From contig DBMI01000097.1 of the NCBI GenBank assembly GCA_002298165.1, positions 1-64,000 on the forward strand: DNA of 64,000 bases, given 5' to 3'. Shown here in pieces: positions 1-8,633 of the stretch. The DNA is from Desulfarculales bacterium UBA702. Its GTDB lineage: Bacteria > Desulfobacterota > Syntrophobacteria > Syntrophobacterales > Syntrophobacteraceae. The notes below the pieces were generated by a model. That model worked only from the letters and a program-made list of their open reading frames with translations. It ran no database searches and was not told the DNA's origin. Position numbers and translations under genes: made by a program. Each line of letters opens with the position of its first letter. The first letter of the stretch is position 1.

Positions 1-24
1 GGCACGCTTTCGCGAGGATAAGCG

Positions 25-573
25 ATGTCCAGAACACTTTTACCTTTCCACTCGGATGATATTTCCGCCCTGGCACGATCTCTCAAAGGCCAACTCGCCA
101 AGTGTGATCCGCAGCCGAGCCACCTCGAAATTTTGAACATGCTGGTAAGGGCAAACGGCTACCGTAATTTTCAGCATTTCCGGGCACAACTTTCTGCACC
201 GGAGTCGCAGGAGGTCCGCCCCACCATACCGGAACCAGAGCCCGTAGACCTCAGCCGCATAAAACGGCTCCTGCGGATGTTCGAGTCGGGAGGGCAACTC
301 GCGCGCTGGCCCTCTAAGCGCAGCCAGCAGGAACTCTGCCTGTGGGTCATCTGGTCTAAAGTACCTCCTCGGCAGGTTCTTACCGAAAAAGAGATCAACC
401 GACTGATAAACGATTATCACCTCTTCGGCGATCATCCCCTTCTGCGGAGGTGGCTATGCGATTACGGAATGTTGAGCAGGACCAGAGATGGCCGTGAATA
501 CAGGCGAGTCGAAAAACACCCGCCCGCCGAAGCGCTCGAACTTATCCGTCTGCTCCAGTCGGCTCCAGCCTGA
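25..573 (+). CDS. DUF2087-domain protein with N-terminal helical domain
   Basis: 182 aa, with GAGGATAAGCG just upstream of the ATG. Residues 10-55 (LARSLKGQL, ANGYRNFQHF) resemble the short helical module often found next to glyoxalase-superfamily domains. Residues 75-165 look like DUF2087: an acidic start, LTEKEIN at about 119-125, and a C-terminal block LRRWLCDYGMLSRTRDGREY at 140-159 of the kind that ends that domain. DUF2087 is commonly fused to small transcriptional regulators, so a cytosolic regulatory role is plausible but unproven. No signal peptide or membrane segment is visible. It lies at the window edge, so its operon context is unknown. The molecular function is not established; only the domain assignment is reasonably firm. 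Confidence 0.75.
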   Translation: MSRTLLPFHSDDISALARSLKGQLAKCDPQPSHLEILNMLVRANGYRNFQHFRAQLSAPESQEVRPTIPEPEPVDLSRIKRLLRMFESGGQLARWPSKRSQQELCLWVIWSKVPPRQVLTEKEINRLINDYHLFGDHPLLRRWLCDYGMLSRTRDGREYRRVEKHPPAEALELIRLLQSAPA

Positions 574-972
574 CAGGACCGGTAAAGAACTTGATGGCGA
601 AAGGTGTGGTATGTAATCGCGGTATGTATAATCGCGGTAATAGTGGGTTTACGACAAACAGGGTTAGTCTTCTCCCTTTTCGGATCAGGGGAAGCAGTTT
701 GCCTTGGCCCACTCTACGCGCCATTAAAAAGACCACTTGCCTGGGCAGCCCGTCAGCCCGATGTGCGATGCGAATTCTTTGAGCGACAAAACATGCCTGT
801 GGAGGTTTGTATGCTCTCTTGGGTTTTGCCTGCCCGAGTAGGCGATTTTTAGCTTTCCCGCTCTAATTTTGGTATATAATGCTGCTCGCCAGGGTTGGCT
901 GACCGGTTCTCCGGGCGGAAACCCTCCATTTGTCTAAAAGTTTCACACCAACCTTCCGAGACTGAGGTTACT
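574..972. other. Intergenic region, no supported gene
   Basis: A GTG-started frame at 604-852 opens with a hydrophobic stretch, but the rest is low-quality and no family is recognisable, so I do not call it. A perfect TATAAT hexamer at 875-880 lies about 90 bases before the glycine-zipper gene and could be its -10 box. No convincing -35 box sits 16-18 bases upstream. Confidence 0.4.
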
Positions 973-1350
973 ATGACGGTGAGAAAAAACGGCTGGATAC
1001 CATGGGTTTTGATCGTGACTGTGATGGCATCGAGTCTGGTGCTTGGGACGGTTTCCAAAGGTTTCGCCCAAAGAGGTTACGGACCTGATCCCGCCTACTG
1101 CGACTCCTACGCCAGAGACTATGCCAGTCGCTACACCAGCGGCGGACGCGATGTGGCGGGCGGGGCACTTGCAGGCGCAGCCGGAGGCGCGCTGCTGGGC
1201 GGGATTATCGACGGCGGAAGGGGCGCTGGAAAGGGAGCGGCGATCGGCGCCGGAGTCGGGGCGGTTGGCGGCGGGGTTCATGCCTCACAGGCTTGGAACG
1301 ACAACTACCGCCGGGCTTATAACTCCTGCATGGGTGGACGACGATATTAG
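973..1350 (+). CDS. Secreted glycine-zipper protein
   Basis: 125 aa from the ATG at 973, preceded by GAGG; an earlier in-frame start would put 26 polar residues before the signal peptide. Residues 1-33 form a signal peptide (TVRKNGW, then a hydrophobic core, probable cleavage after FAQ). Residues 57-102 are a glycine-zipper membrane-insertion module with many GxxxG repeats (VAGGALAGAAGGALLGG and a second copy). Cys43 and Cys119 flank the zipper and could form a disulfide. Such proteins are usually envelope-associated, comparable to the glycine-zipper domains of SlyB and YMGG proteins. The exact role is unknown. A strong hairpin follows the gene. Confidence 0.8.
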   Translation: MTVRKNGWIPWVLIVTVMASSLVLGTVSKGFAQRGYGPDPAYCDSYARDYASRYTSGGRDVAGGALAGAAGGALLGGIIDGGRGAGKGAAIGAGVGAVGGGVHASQAWNDNYRRAYNSCMGGRRY

Positions 1351-1364
1351 GCGGTGATAAACTA

Positions 1365-1400
1365 CGGGAGCCTGCCTCGAAAAAGGCAGGCTCCCGCTTT
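1365..1400 (+). terminator. Rho-independent terminator-like hairpin
   Basis: A 13-bp perfect stem, CGGGAGCCTGCCT paired with AGGCAGGCTCCCG, with a 6-base loop CGAAAA, followed by CTTTAT. It lies 14 bases after the glycine-zipper stop codon. The T tract is short, so termination strength is uncertain. Confidence 0.65.
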
Positions 1401-1478
1401 ATCCGACTGCAATCTTCTGTATTTCACGGGCGACTTGGACATGATGTTTTGTTGTTGTGCAGAGGCAAGGGACAGGTG

Positions 1479-1685
1479 ATGTATGCCGGCCTCATGACTT
1501 TGGACGCAGACACAAACACCTTCGCGTATGTGATTCCGCCACTCTGGGGAAAACCGGAGCAAAAAAACACGGATAAATCCCTTCAATTTCCTCTGAGCTT
1601 ATTTTCACCAGCCGAGCGTGAAACCTTTATTGATTCCGGTATCCTAAGAGCAAATTTCGCCCCTGATTATGTCGGAAGTGAATAA
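1479..1685 (+). CDS. Small hypothetical protein
   Basis: 68 aa if started at ATG 1479, preceded by AAGGGACAGG. A TTG 30 bases upstream is possible but has no binding site. The product starts MYAGLMTLDADTN and includes IPPLWGKPEQ and LFSPAERETF. No family is recognised and no signal peptide or membrane segment is visible. It stands alone between the terminator of the glycine-zipper gene and fumarase. The residue composition is protein-like, but coding status is unconfirmed. Confidence 0.35.
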   Translation: MYAGLMTLDADTNTFAYVIPPLWGKPEQKNTDKSLQFPLSLFSPAERETFIDSGILRANFAPDYVGSE

Positions 1686-1857
1686 ATCTGCAGCTTTGTC
1701 AGCAAAGTATGCACAGGGAATTGAAGGAGGATTGCACAAGTGATACATTCGGTTTTGCTCGACAAAAGATTTTTTTTTACTATGATGGAAAGCCCAAGCT
1801 CGTGATCAAACTTAAACCGCGCGCTTTTTCGAATGTCTGCTGCCAAAGGAGTAAAAA

Positions 1858-3480
1858 ATGCCCAATTTCAATTATCAAGACCCCTTCCCGACGGGAAAGG
1901 ACGATACCAAGTACAAACTTTTAGCCAAAGGTTACGTCTCTGTTGCCAAGTTTGAAGGACAAGATGTTTTAAAGGTAGACCCCGAAGGTCTTGCCTATCT
2001 TGCCAATCAGGCGATGCGCGACGTTTCCTTTCTGCTTCGCTCTAAGCAACTGGAAAAGTGGGGGGCGATTCTGGCCGATCCCGAATCCTCTCCCAACGAT
2101 CGCGGTGTAGCCATTGCGCTTCTTCAAAATGCAGAGGTGGCCTCGAAGTTTGTGCTGCCCATCTGCCAGGATACCGGGACGGCAACGATAGTGGGCAAGA
2201 AGGGCCAGCAGGTCTGGACCGGCGCCAAGGATGAGGAATTTTTGTCAAAGGGTGTCTACAAGACCTACACCGAAGAGAATCTCCGATACTCCCAGACAAT
2301 CCCTCTTACCATGTATGACGAGAAGAACTCGGGCTGCAACCTTCCCGCCCAGATTGACCTCTACGCGACAGAAGGCGCGGAGTACAAGTTCCTCTTTATC
2401 GCCAAGGGCGGCGGATCGGCCAACAAGAATGTTCTCTATCAGGAAACGAAGGCCCTTTTGAATCCCGCGAGCCTGGAGAAGTTCCTGGTCGATAAGATGC
2501 TGACCCTCGGCACGGCCGCATGTCCTCCATACCATGTAGCATTCGTAATTGGCGGCACCTCGGCCGAGGCATGCCTGAAGACGGTTAAACTCGCATCGAC
2601 TGGATACCTTGACAACCTGCCTACGACTGGCAACGAAGGTGGCCAGGCTTTCCGTGATATAGAACTGGAACAAAAAGTCCAGAAAGCGGCTGAGAAATGC
2701 GGCCTGGGCGCACAGTACGGCGGAAAGCACTTCGCACTCGACGTCAAGATCGTGCGTCTTCCTCGCCACGGCGCCTCCTGCCCGGTTGCGATGGGTGTTT
2801 CCTGCTCGGCCGACCGCAACATCAAAGCCAAGATCAATAAGGAAGGCATCTGGCTCGAAGAACTGGAAGCCAACCCTGGAAAGTTCATTCCGGAAAAATT
2901 CCGCGGGAAAGCCGATCACGGTGTTGTGAAAATCAACCTCAACAGGCCGACCAAGGAAGTCCTTGCAGAGCTTTCAAAGTACCCGATCAAGACCCAGCTT
3001 GCACTTACCGGGACTATCATCGTCGGCCGCGATATCGCTCATGCAAAGCTCAAGGAGCGAATCGACAAGGGCGAAGGGCTTCCCGATTATCTCAAGAACC
3101 ATCCAATCTATTACGCCGGTCCCGCAAAAACCCCCAAGGGTGCTGCCTCGGGTTCTTTCGGCCCGACAACTGCCGGCCGAATGGATTCATACGTCGATCT
3201 GTTCCAGTCTAACGGCGGGTCGATGATAATGATCGCCAAGGGTAATCGCTCGAAGCAGGTTACAGATGCCTGCAAGAAACACGGCGGTTTTTATCTTGGA
3301 TCGATCGGCGGCGCGGCTGCCATTCTGGCTCAGGACAATATAAAGAAGGTTGAAGTGCTCGAATACCCGGAACTGGGCATGGAAGCCATATTTAAGATCG
3401 AAGTAGAAGATTTCCCTGCCTTCATCCTCGTGGATGATAAAGGCAATGATTTCTTCACTCAGCTGAGCTGCGGGAAATAA
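1858..3480 (+). CDS. fumA: Class I fumarate hydratase (iron-sulfur)
   Basis: 540 aa, typical length for the single-chain FumA/FumB type. It interconverts fumarate and (S)-malate in the cytosol using an oxygen-sensitive [4Fe-4S] cluster. The start has the binding site AAAGGAG. The N-terminal alpha-type half carries PICQDTGTAT (Cys103) and SGCNLP (Cys160). The C-terminal beta-type half carries SGSFGPTTAGRMDSYVD. Cys103, Cys222 (TAACPPYH) and Cys316 (VSCSADRN) have exactly the spacing (119 and 94) that I recall for the FumA cluster ligands Cys105, Cys224 and Cys318. The gene is monocistronic, with a strong terminator after it. In syntrophic bacteria fumarase serves the methylmalonyl-CoA route or a reverse TCA branch; which applies here cannot be seen. 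Confidence 0.95.
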   Translation: MPNFNYQDPFPTGKDDTKYKLLAKGYVSVAKFEGQDVLKVDPEGLAYLANQAMRDVSFLLRSKQLEKWGAILADPESSPNDRGVAIALLQNAEVASKFVLPICQDTGTATIVGKKGQQVWTGAKDEEFLSKGVYKTYTEENLRYSQTIPLTMYDEKNSGCNLPAQIDLYATEGAEYKFLFIAKGGGSANKNVLYQETKALLNPASLEKFLVDKMLTLGTAACPPYHVAFVIGGTSAEACLKTVKLASTGYLDNLPTTGNEGGQAFRDIELEQKVQKAAEKCGLGAQYGGKHFALDVKIVRLPRHGASCPVAMGVSCSADRNIKAKINKEGIWLEELEANPGKFIPEKFRGKADHGVVKINLNRPTKEVLAELSKYPIKTQLALTGTIIVGRDIAHAKLKERIDKGEGLPDYLKNHPIYYAGPAKTPKGAASGSFGPTTAGRMDSYVDLFQSNGGSMIMIAKGNRSKQVTDACKKHGGFYLGSIGGAAAILAQDNIKKVEVLEYPELGMEAIFKIEVEDFPAFILVDDKGNDFFTQLSCGK

Positions 3481-3500
3481 AAACCCCGGTAGGAATAAAA

Positions 3501-3539
3501 GAGCGCCGGGCCTTTAGGGGCCGGCGCTCATTTTTTTTA
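3501..3539. terminator. Bidirectional terminator between fumarase and phoH
   Basis: A 9-bp GC-rich stem, GAGCGCCGG with CCGGCGCTC, then eight T on the plus strand. Read leftward the same hairpin is followed by TTTTATTCC, so it can also stop the convergent phoH transcript. Confidence 0.85.
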
Positions 3540-3571
3540 TAGTACAACGCAGATGACTTAGTGGAAGAAAA

Positions 3572-4873
3572 TCATAAAAGCCTTCCGCCCAGCTCAGCCA
3601 CCCTCGATCTCTCTCCTTTGACCAGTGTCACGTGCCCGGTAATATCCTCTCCTTTTATTCTCTCGATGAGGTAAGTCAGCCCGTTGCTGCTGGAGTCGAG
3701 GTACGGGTGGTCTATTTGTTCAGGGTCGCCTGTCAGGACAATCTTAGTGTCCTCGCCAACTCTGGTGATCAGGGTCTTTATCATGTGGGGCGAGAGGTTT
3801 TGCGCCTCGTCGCAGATAATGAACTGTCTTGGAATGCTTCTCCCGCGGATGTAAGTAAGGGGTTCCAGGTCGAGCATCCCCCGGCGGGTCATGTCCTGGA
3901 GCACTTCGTATGGCTCGGAGGTATTTCGTAGCAGGAATTCGAGATTGTCATATATGGGCTGCATCCACGGGCGGAGTTTCTCTTCCTTGGTGCCGGGCAG
4001 GTAGCCCAGATCATCGCCCATCGGGACGACAGGCCTGGTAATGAGAAGCCTGGCGTAGGTGTTTTCCTCGAGAACTTTTTCAAGCCCGACCGCCAGTGCA
4101 AGCAAGGTTTTGCCTGTCCCGGCGCGCCCTATCAATGTGACTATCTTTATCTGGTCGTTAAGCAGAAGCTCAATCGCGAACTTTTGTTCCTTGTTAAGTC
4201 CTCTTATGCCCCAACTGGTGGATTCCGCATGGGCGAGGGGCAGAAGGGAACCTTTCGAATAGCGGGCCATGGCCGATTGCGACTGGTTTTCATGGCACCT
4301 TAAAATGAAGAACTGGTTGGGTGTTACGGAACCTGTATCTGCATAGTCCAGTTTACCGCCCTTATAAAAGCGGTCCAGTTCCGAAGCGGAAACATAGAGT
4401 TCCCCTACACCCGAATAGAGTTTATCGTAGTCCACCTTGTCATTATAGAAATCCTCCGCGCGGATGCCGAGAACGTCGGCTTTGATGCGAAGATTGAGGT
4501 CTTTGGTTACCAGTATTACGGTTTCCTGTCCTGAAATATTCAGATTATAAGCGACCGCCAGAATACGATTATCGTACTTTTCGGGATCCAGTCCTTTTGG
4601 GAAGCTGATTTTGTCGGCGTGATTGAGTTCGATGGTAAGCCGTCCTCCGGAAGGCAGAGGTACTCCTTCGGAAAGGCTGCCCGATGCGCGCATTGCATCA
4701 AGCTCCCTGGACACCACACGTGCGTTTCTGCCGATTTCATCCTGTCGTTTTTTCTGGTTATCTATCTCTTCTACTACCGCAAAAGGAATTACTACGTCGT
4801 TGTCTTCGAAGGCAAAGAGTGCGCCTGGATTGTGCAGCAAGACATTAGTATCGAGAACATACGTTTTGGGCAT
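3572..4873 (-). CDS. PIN-domain PhoH family ATPase (YlaK-like)
   Basis: 433 aa, the usual length for the PIN-PhoH fusion. Residues 1-130 are a PIN nuclease fold starting TYVLDTNVLL (catalytic Asp8), with further acidic positions expected at VVEEIDNQ. The C-terminal half is the PhoH P-loop ATPase: Walker A GRAGTGKT at about 249-256 and Walker B ICDEAQN at about 353-359, followed by TGDPEQID. Related PIN-PhoH proteins act as ATP-dependent RNA helicase/nucleases, so a role in RNA turnover is inferred. ATG at 4873 has GGGAG upstream. It is transcribed convergently with fumarase and shares its terminator. Confidence 0.92.
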   Translation of the reverse strand: MPKTYVLDTNVLLHNPGALFAFEDNDVVIPFAVVEEIDNQKKRQDEIGRNARVVSRELDAMRASGSLSEGVPLPSGGRLTIELNHADKISFPKGLDPEKYDNRILAVAYNLNISGQETVILVTKDLNLRIKADVLGIRAEDFYNDKVDYDKLYSGVGELYVSASELDRFYKGGKLDYADTGSVTPNQFFILRCHENQSQSAMARYSKGSLLPLAHAESTSWGIRGLNKEQKFAIELLLNDQIKIVTLIGRAGTGKTLLALAVGLEKVLEENTYARLLITRPVVPMGDDLGYLPGTKEEKLRPWMQPIYDNLEFLLRNTSEPYEVLQDMTRRGMLDLEPLTYIRGRSIPRQFIICDEAQNLSPHMIKTLITRVGEDTKIVLTGDPEQIDHPYLDSSSNGLTYLIERIKGEDITGHVTLVKGERSRVAELGGRLL

Positions 4874-5173
4874 TAAAGGGCTCCCGTGTTGAGAAACGAA
4901 ACCAACTAATTTCAGGTCGTATTTATGCAGGGTTTGATTGAGTTTAAAGCAGAAGCCAAAGGAAGGAAATGGAAAAAAATACTTCGTGGACAGGAGGGGC
5001 CAGGGAATTCGAACCGGGGGTGGCTGGACAGAGATAATCGCTTGAAAGTTGGCACAAATGGCCAGGAATTAGGAATTTGCCTACTGTAAAATCCGCCCGC
5101 AAAATACCTGCTACACCCCATTGTGCTTTATGGCTGAAATATGATCTAGAATGGCATCAGATGGAGGTGTGCT

Positions 5174-5344
5174 ATGAGGGTCGCCAGCCTTAGAGATCCA
5201 GAAAAAAAGTCCTTGTGCCGTGAGATGATTGAGCGCTGTGATGAATACGAGGTGCTGAAAAACAGACCCGAGCGGGCGAAAGAGGCAGCCGAGATCAGGA
5301 AAGACATAATCAGGCTTTACTCGAAGATAGCTCCTCAGAAATAA
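5174..5344 (+). CDS. Small charged protein (56 aa)
   Basis: Read directly from the DNA: ATG at 5174 preceded by GGAGGTG, stop at 5342-5344. The product is highly charged and helical in appearance, with about 20 Lys/Arg and 13 Asp/Glu: it begins MRVASLRDPEKKSLCREMIE and continues with ERAKEAAEIRKDIIRLY. No family is recognised. The good binding site and typical codons support a real gene. Its neighbours (phoH, and the TTG-started unknown downstream) give no functional hint. Confidence 0.55.
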   Translation: MRVASLRDPEKKSLCREMIERCDEYEVLKNRPERAKEAAEIRKDIIRLYSKIAPQK

Positions 5345-5866
5345 AATGCAGTGAAATCAATTCTAAAAGACAGCAAGTTGAGCCAGACAAACGATGGTAC
5401 AGCATCAACCAAATAGCCGGTGATGGAGATAATACAGAGACGGTCAGCGAATCCTGCGCATATGCAGTGCCGAGCAATGTGATTGTTCCGAGCTGTTGTG
5501 TGGGAATGCATGCCCGGAAGTCAATATGAAGCCCTCGATCTGATCCGAAACGAATGGTCTTCGTCTCCTGTCCAGTTCGCGAACAGATTACATCATTTGT
5601 CCCACTCAGCTTACCAGGGTGTGCATTCCTGCACAGGAACACGGAAAAGGCATCGACCTGCATCGGGCTGAACAGCCCGAGGTGTAGCCTTGAAAAGCAG
5701 CCTCTAAATTAATGATCTATTTCCCGGCCCGAGTAGCCGGTTTTTTTTGTTCCCGGCATGAATGGCATTGAATTTTTTGTGAGCGAGAATAGTGTAGGGC
5801 TGTATCCACCACGATAGCCATTAACATTAAAAATAATAGCTACTAAAACGGTAGAGGGGGAGAAGG
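5345..5866. other. Intergenic region with a terminator, no supported gene
   Basis: A 117-codon minus-strand frame across 5310-5663 overlaps the 56-aa gene, has no binding site and no family resemblance, so it is not called. A short palindrome, CGGGCTGaaCAGCCCG, sits at 5664-5679. The terminator hairpin at 5724-5748 is listed separately. Confidence 0.5.
5724..5748 (+). terminator. Rho-independent terminator
   Basis: Stem CCGGC/GCCGG with a 7-base loop, followed by eight T. It is about 380 bases past the 56-aa gene, so it may end that transcript or an unseen short RNA. Confidence 0.65.
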
Positions 5867-6214
5867 TTGAGCAAGTATATTCAGATAGATATCAGGCTGG
5901 TTGCATCGTATGGTGGAGATGGTTTTCGGGGAGCCTTGCCGAACCTGTACAAACTTCTGAAAAACTATACTTACGATCATGTAATTTCAGATGAACCGTC
6001 GATCTACGATATGGTTGAGGTACTAGTTAGGATCCGCAACGACCCACACGTGCCGGAGAGGGCAAAGCGGCCGATCATTGATGGATTAAGTGGGTTCCTG
6101 AAGGTGCGTGATGAAGCACGCGAACTCCTGCTCGCCAGGAGGCTCAATGAGTTGGACCCCATACTCTACAGGCTCGAAGACCTCTTCGAGGACCTCGACG
6201 ACAAATTGGCTTAG
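5867..6214 (+). CDS. Hypothetical protein with TTG start
   Basis: 115 aa. The frame opens with TTG at 5867 immediately behind a strong purine-rich site (GGGGGAGAAGG), which decides the start. The product begins MSKYIQIDIRLVASYGGDG. Its C-terminal half is rich in Leu, Asp and Glu (LNELDPILYRLEDLFEDLDD) and probably alpha-helical. No signal peptide, membrane segment or known family is recognised. It is convergent with trxB, only 10 bases apart. Confidence 0.65.
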   Translation: MSKYIQIDIRLVASYGGDGFRGALPNLYKLLKNYTYDHVISDEPSIYDMVEVLVRIRNDPHVPERAKRPIIDGLSGFLKVRDEARELLLARRLNELDPILYRLEDLFEDLDDKLA

Positions 6215-6224
6215 AACCTTAGCG

Positions 6225-7184
6225 CTAAAGCCTCTGACCTGTTTCCTGCTCGTCTTTCTTTTCGTCAATGTAGCTCGCGGCGGCCAGAGCCGCGACACAA
6301 CCTTCAGCAGCCGCTACGACTATTTGCTTGGCATATTTTTGCTTCAGGTCACCGGCAATATAGATGCCAGGAATATTAGTCTCGCATTTTTCATTTGTGA
6401 TTGCGTACCCGGAATGGTCCAGAGTGACTCCCGGCGGGATGATCTCGTTATTGGGAGTAAGCCCGATGAATATGAAAACGCCCTCTGTCTCTATATCCTT
6501 CTCCTCGCCGGTAAAGGTGTCTTTCAAGGAAATTGAATGGACACCATCCTCCTGGTCGCAAATTTTGGTAACCCTGGAATTAAGAATTACTTCGATCTCG
6601 GATTCCCGTAACCGTTTCTGGAGGAGCCTGCCCGCCCTGAACGAATCCCGGCGATGAATCAGGTAAACTTTCGAGGCGAGCTTTGTAAGATAAAGCGCCT
6701 CTTCCACCGCGGTGTCTCCACCTCCGATAACAGATACCACCTGGCCCCTGAAGAAGTATCCGTCGCATTTGGCACAGTAGGATACCCCTCTGCCCAGGTT
6801 CTCATCTTCTCCAGGAACTCCGAGCTTACGGGGTGCTCCGCCGGTAGCGATCAGGACTGCGTAAGCCTTGAGAACCTTGCCGCTGGCGAGTTTCACCGAA
6901 TGGAGCTCCGGCCCTGGTTCGATCTTAACAGCCTCGTCCTGGATCACTTCCAGGCCGTAGGACTGGGCATGGCTTAGCATCTTATCGGAAAGTTCAAGGC
7001 CGCTTATGTCTTCGAACCCAGGGTAATTTTCCACTCCCTTGGTGATAGCAAGTTGGCCCCCGGGTGTTGCCTTCTCAATGAGTATTGTTTTTAAGACGGC
7101 GCGCATTCCATAGATGCCTGCGGCAAGACCCGCGGGGCCCCCGCCTAGTATAATGAAGTCGTAGATCCCGTCCTCAGCGTTCAT
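6225..7184 (-). CDS. trxB: Thioredoxin reductase
   Basis: 319 aa, standard for bacterial low-molecular-weight thioredoxin reductase. It transfers electrons from NAD(P)H through FAD to thioredoxin in the cytosol. An N-terminal FAD-binding GGGPAG sits at 14-19, the redox-active pair Cys137-Cys140 is in SYCAKCDG, and the pyridine-nucleotide loop GGGDTA is at 154-159. The C-terminal FAD motif GIYIAGDL is present. The second NAD(P) signature is IHRRDSFRA, the His-Arg-Arg pattern usually linked to NADPH preference. No thioredoxin gene is adjacent. An extended GGGGGGAAG lies upstream of the ATG. Confidence 0.95.
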   Translation of the reverse strand: MNAEDGIYDFIILGGGPAGLAAGIYGMRAVLKTILIEKATPGGQLAITKGVENYPGFEDISGLELSDKMLSHAQSYGLEVIQDEAVKIEPGPELHSVKLASGKVLKAYAVLIATGGAPRKLGVPGEDENLGRGVSYCAKCDGYFFRGQVVSVIGGGDTAVEEALYLTKLASKVYLIHRRDSFRAGRLLQKRLRESEIEVILNSRVTKICDQEDGVHSISLKDTFTGEEKDIETEGVFIFIGLTPNNEIIPPGVTLDHSGYAITNEKCETNIPGIYIAGDLKQKYAKQIVVAAAEGCVAALAAASYIDEKKDEQETGQRL

Positions 7185-7353
7185 TTGGTGTATTCTTCCC
7201 CCCGGAAAATTGGATTGTACCTATTGCTATAATAATTCTTGCCGAGATGAAATGATAATCATCCCGCTGAGGCAAACAAAAAGCGATTGTTTCTGAAGGT
7301 CGCGTGAAAAATTCCATCACGTGTGATAAAGACCTGTAGTCGAAAGGAAAAAT

Positions 7354-7935
7354 ATGAAAAAAATCTTGGCCATCTACGGCAGCCCACGCAAGAAGGGCAC
7401 AACCTCACTCTTGCTCTCCTCGGCTGTGAGAGGAGCACGTGAGGCTGGAGCCGAAGTCGAGGAAGTTTTTCTTAGAGACCTGAAGATCTCTCCATGCCTA
7501 GAAATCTATGCATGTAAAAATACCGGCCGCTGCGTAATCGACGACGATTTCCAGGTACTCCAAGACAAGCTCGTGGCCTGTGACGCACTCATGCTTGCTT
7601 CACCCATATTCTTCTACACCGTAAGCTCCCATACGAAAATTTTCATGGACCGCTGCCAATCGCTTTGGGCCAGAAAATACCTCATCGATAAAGCTCCTTT
7701 CGGAATTCGACAGCCTGCGAGGAAAGCCCTTTTCCTTTGTGCCGGCGCAACCAGCGGAAATAAACTCTTCGACAGCGTTCTGCTCACGATGAAGTACTTC
7801 CTGGATACCCTGGACATGGAGCAGTGGGGAAATCTTCTTTTTCGCGGTCTTGAGTCACCCGAAGATCTGGAGAGAAAGCCGGAATTGCTCGATCAGGCTT
7901 ACCGGAGCGGGGCGGAGCTTGTCCGGGCACTCTGA
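7354..7935 (+). CDS. Flavodoxin-fold NAD(P)H-dependent FMN reductase
   Basis: 193 aa. The FMN-phosphate loop GSPRKKGTTSLLL is at 9-21, and the second loop ASPIFFYTVSSHTKIFMDR near 89-107 is typical of the NADPH-dependent FMN reductase/iron-sulfur flavoprotein family. Two Cys near SPCLEIYACKNTGRC (residues 49-62) resemble the compact cysteine motif of iron-sulfur flavoproteins but are too few or differently spaced to claim a cluster. It is probably a cytosolic two-electron flavin reductase; the substrate is unknown. ATG follows GAAAGGAAAAAT. It is divergent from trxB. Confidence 0.85.
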   Translation: MKKILAIYGSPRKKGTTSLLLSSAVRGAREAGAEVEEVFLRDLKISPCLEIYACKNTGRCVIDDDFQVLQDKLVACDALMLASPIFFYTVSSHTKIFMDRCQSLWARKYLIDKAPFGIRQPARKALFLCAGATSGNKLFDSVLLTMKYFLDTLDMEQWGNLLFRGLESPEDLERKPELLDQAYRSGAELVRAL

Positions 7936-7969
7936 TATCTTATGTGCAGCACTAGCCATGTACCGTTTG

Positions 7970-8413
7970 TCAGTGGACTGATGACTTTGGCCACAGCTTC
8001 TGTATGTCGGCCGGTAGTAAACTCCTGATATCCTTGATCTCACCTTCGGATATTTTTCGCGAAAGAACGTTTAATACGGCGCTCAATGCTTCCTCGGGAT
8101 CAATTCCGGGTTGTGCACGATCAAAAGACATTTCGATATAGGCCAGGAACTCCTCCGCTTTTTTAATTCTCAATGGGGTAATGGAAGGATCCCAGCCTTC
8201 GTAATACATTCCTCTTACGAGCATGGGCAATTGAGAGCCCAGGTGAGCGGCCTCATCGACGGTAAGTCTGTCCCTGATGGCGTGGAGCACGGCCCGCAAC
8301 GCCATGTAGGCCTTGTGGCGATCATCCCAACCCTCCTCGTTCATTATTTCCTTGAGCCAGATATTGGTTTTCTGGAGCGTTGTATCGAAGGTATCAAGTC
8401 CGGTCATTGCCAT
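7970..8413 (-). CDS. DUF2267 domain protein
   Basis: 147 aa, nearly all one DUF2267 module: LQKTNIWLKEIMNEEGW near the N-terminus, DRHKAYMALRAVLHAIRDRL at 31-50 and LPMLVRGMYYEGWDP at 62-76. These are hallmarks of the family, whose function is unknown but which is often near stress genes. It has no signal peptide and is mostly helical. ATG has AAAGGGG upstream. It stands 220 bases downstream of the VIT/vWA operon, on the same strand, and could be part of it or separate. Confidence 0.85.
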   Translation of the reverse strand: MAMTGLDTFDTTLQKTNIWLKEIMNEEGWDDRHKAYMALRAVLHAIRDRLTVDEAAHLGSQLPMLVRGMYYEGWDPSITPLRIKKAEEFLAYIEMSFDRAQPGIDPEEALSAVLNVLSRKISEGEIKDIRSLLPADIQKLWPKSSVH

Positions 8414-8633
8414 AATTTTTGCCCCTTTCTTTATCCCTGGATTTCACCCCAATTCCAACGTTTCATCGGATGGCGAAGAAATACCTATTATTTCAATATG
8501 TTAATCACTGGGATCGGAGCGTCTTTTTGGTTGGGAAAACATTTTAGATTTGCAGCGAAGAATGCTTGCGGGGTGGTCCCGGGTGGAAGCGCCATATGAT
8601 GGGCACCCCCACCCGGTCGTTGCTTTGGAATTT

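Noticed and set aside
604..852. 82-codon frame with a hydrophobic start
   Set aside because: GTG start in a repeated GTAATCGCGGTA stretch, and the remainder is not protein-like.
1755..1783. Promoter of fumarase: TTGCTC with TACTAT, 17 bases apart
   Set aside because: The spacing is right, but only about half of the positions match consensus, so it is not listed.
4975..5060. Possible degenerate tRNA on the minus strand, because of a GGTTCGAATTCCC-like T-loop
   Set aside because: The T-stem does not pair (CCCGG against TCCCT) and no acceptor or anticodon stem can be formed.
5310..5663. 117-codon leftward frame
   Set aside because: No binding site, no family, overlaps the 56-aa gene and the residue pattern is unlike a protein.
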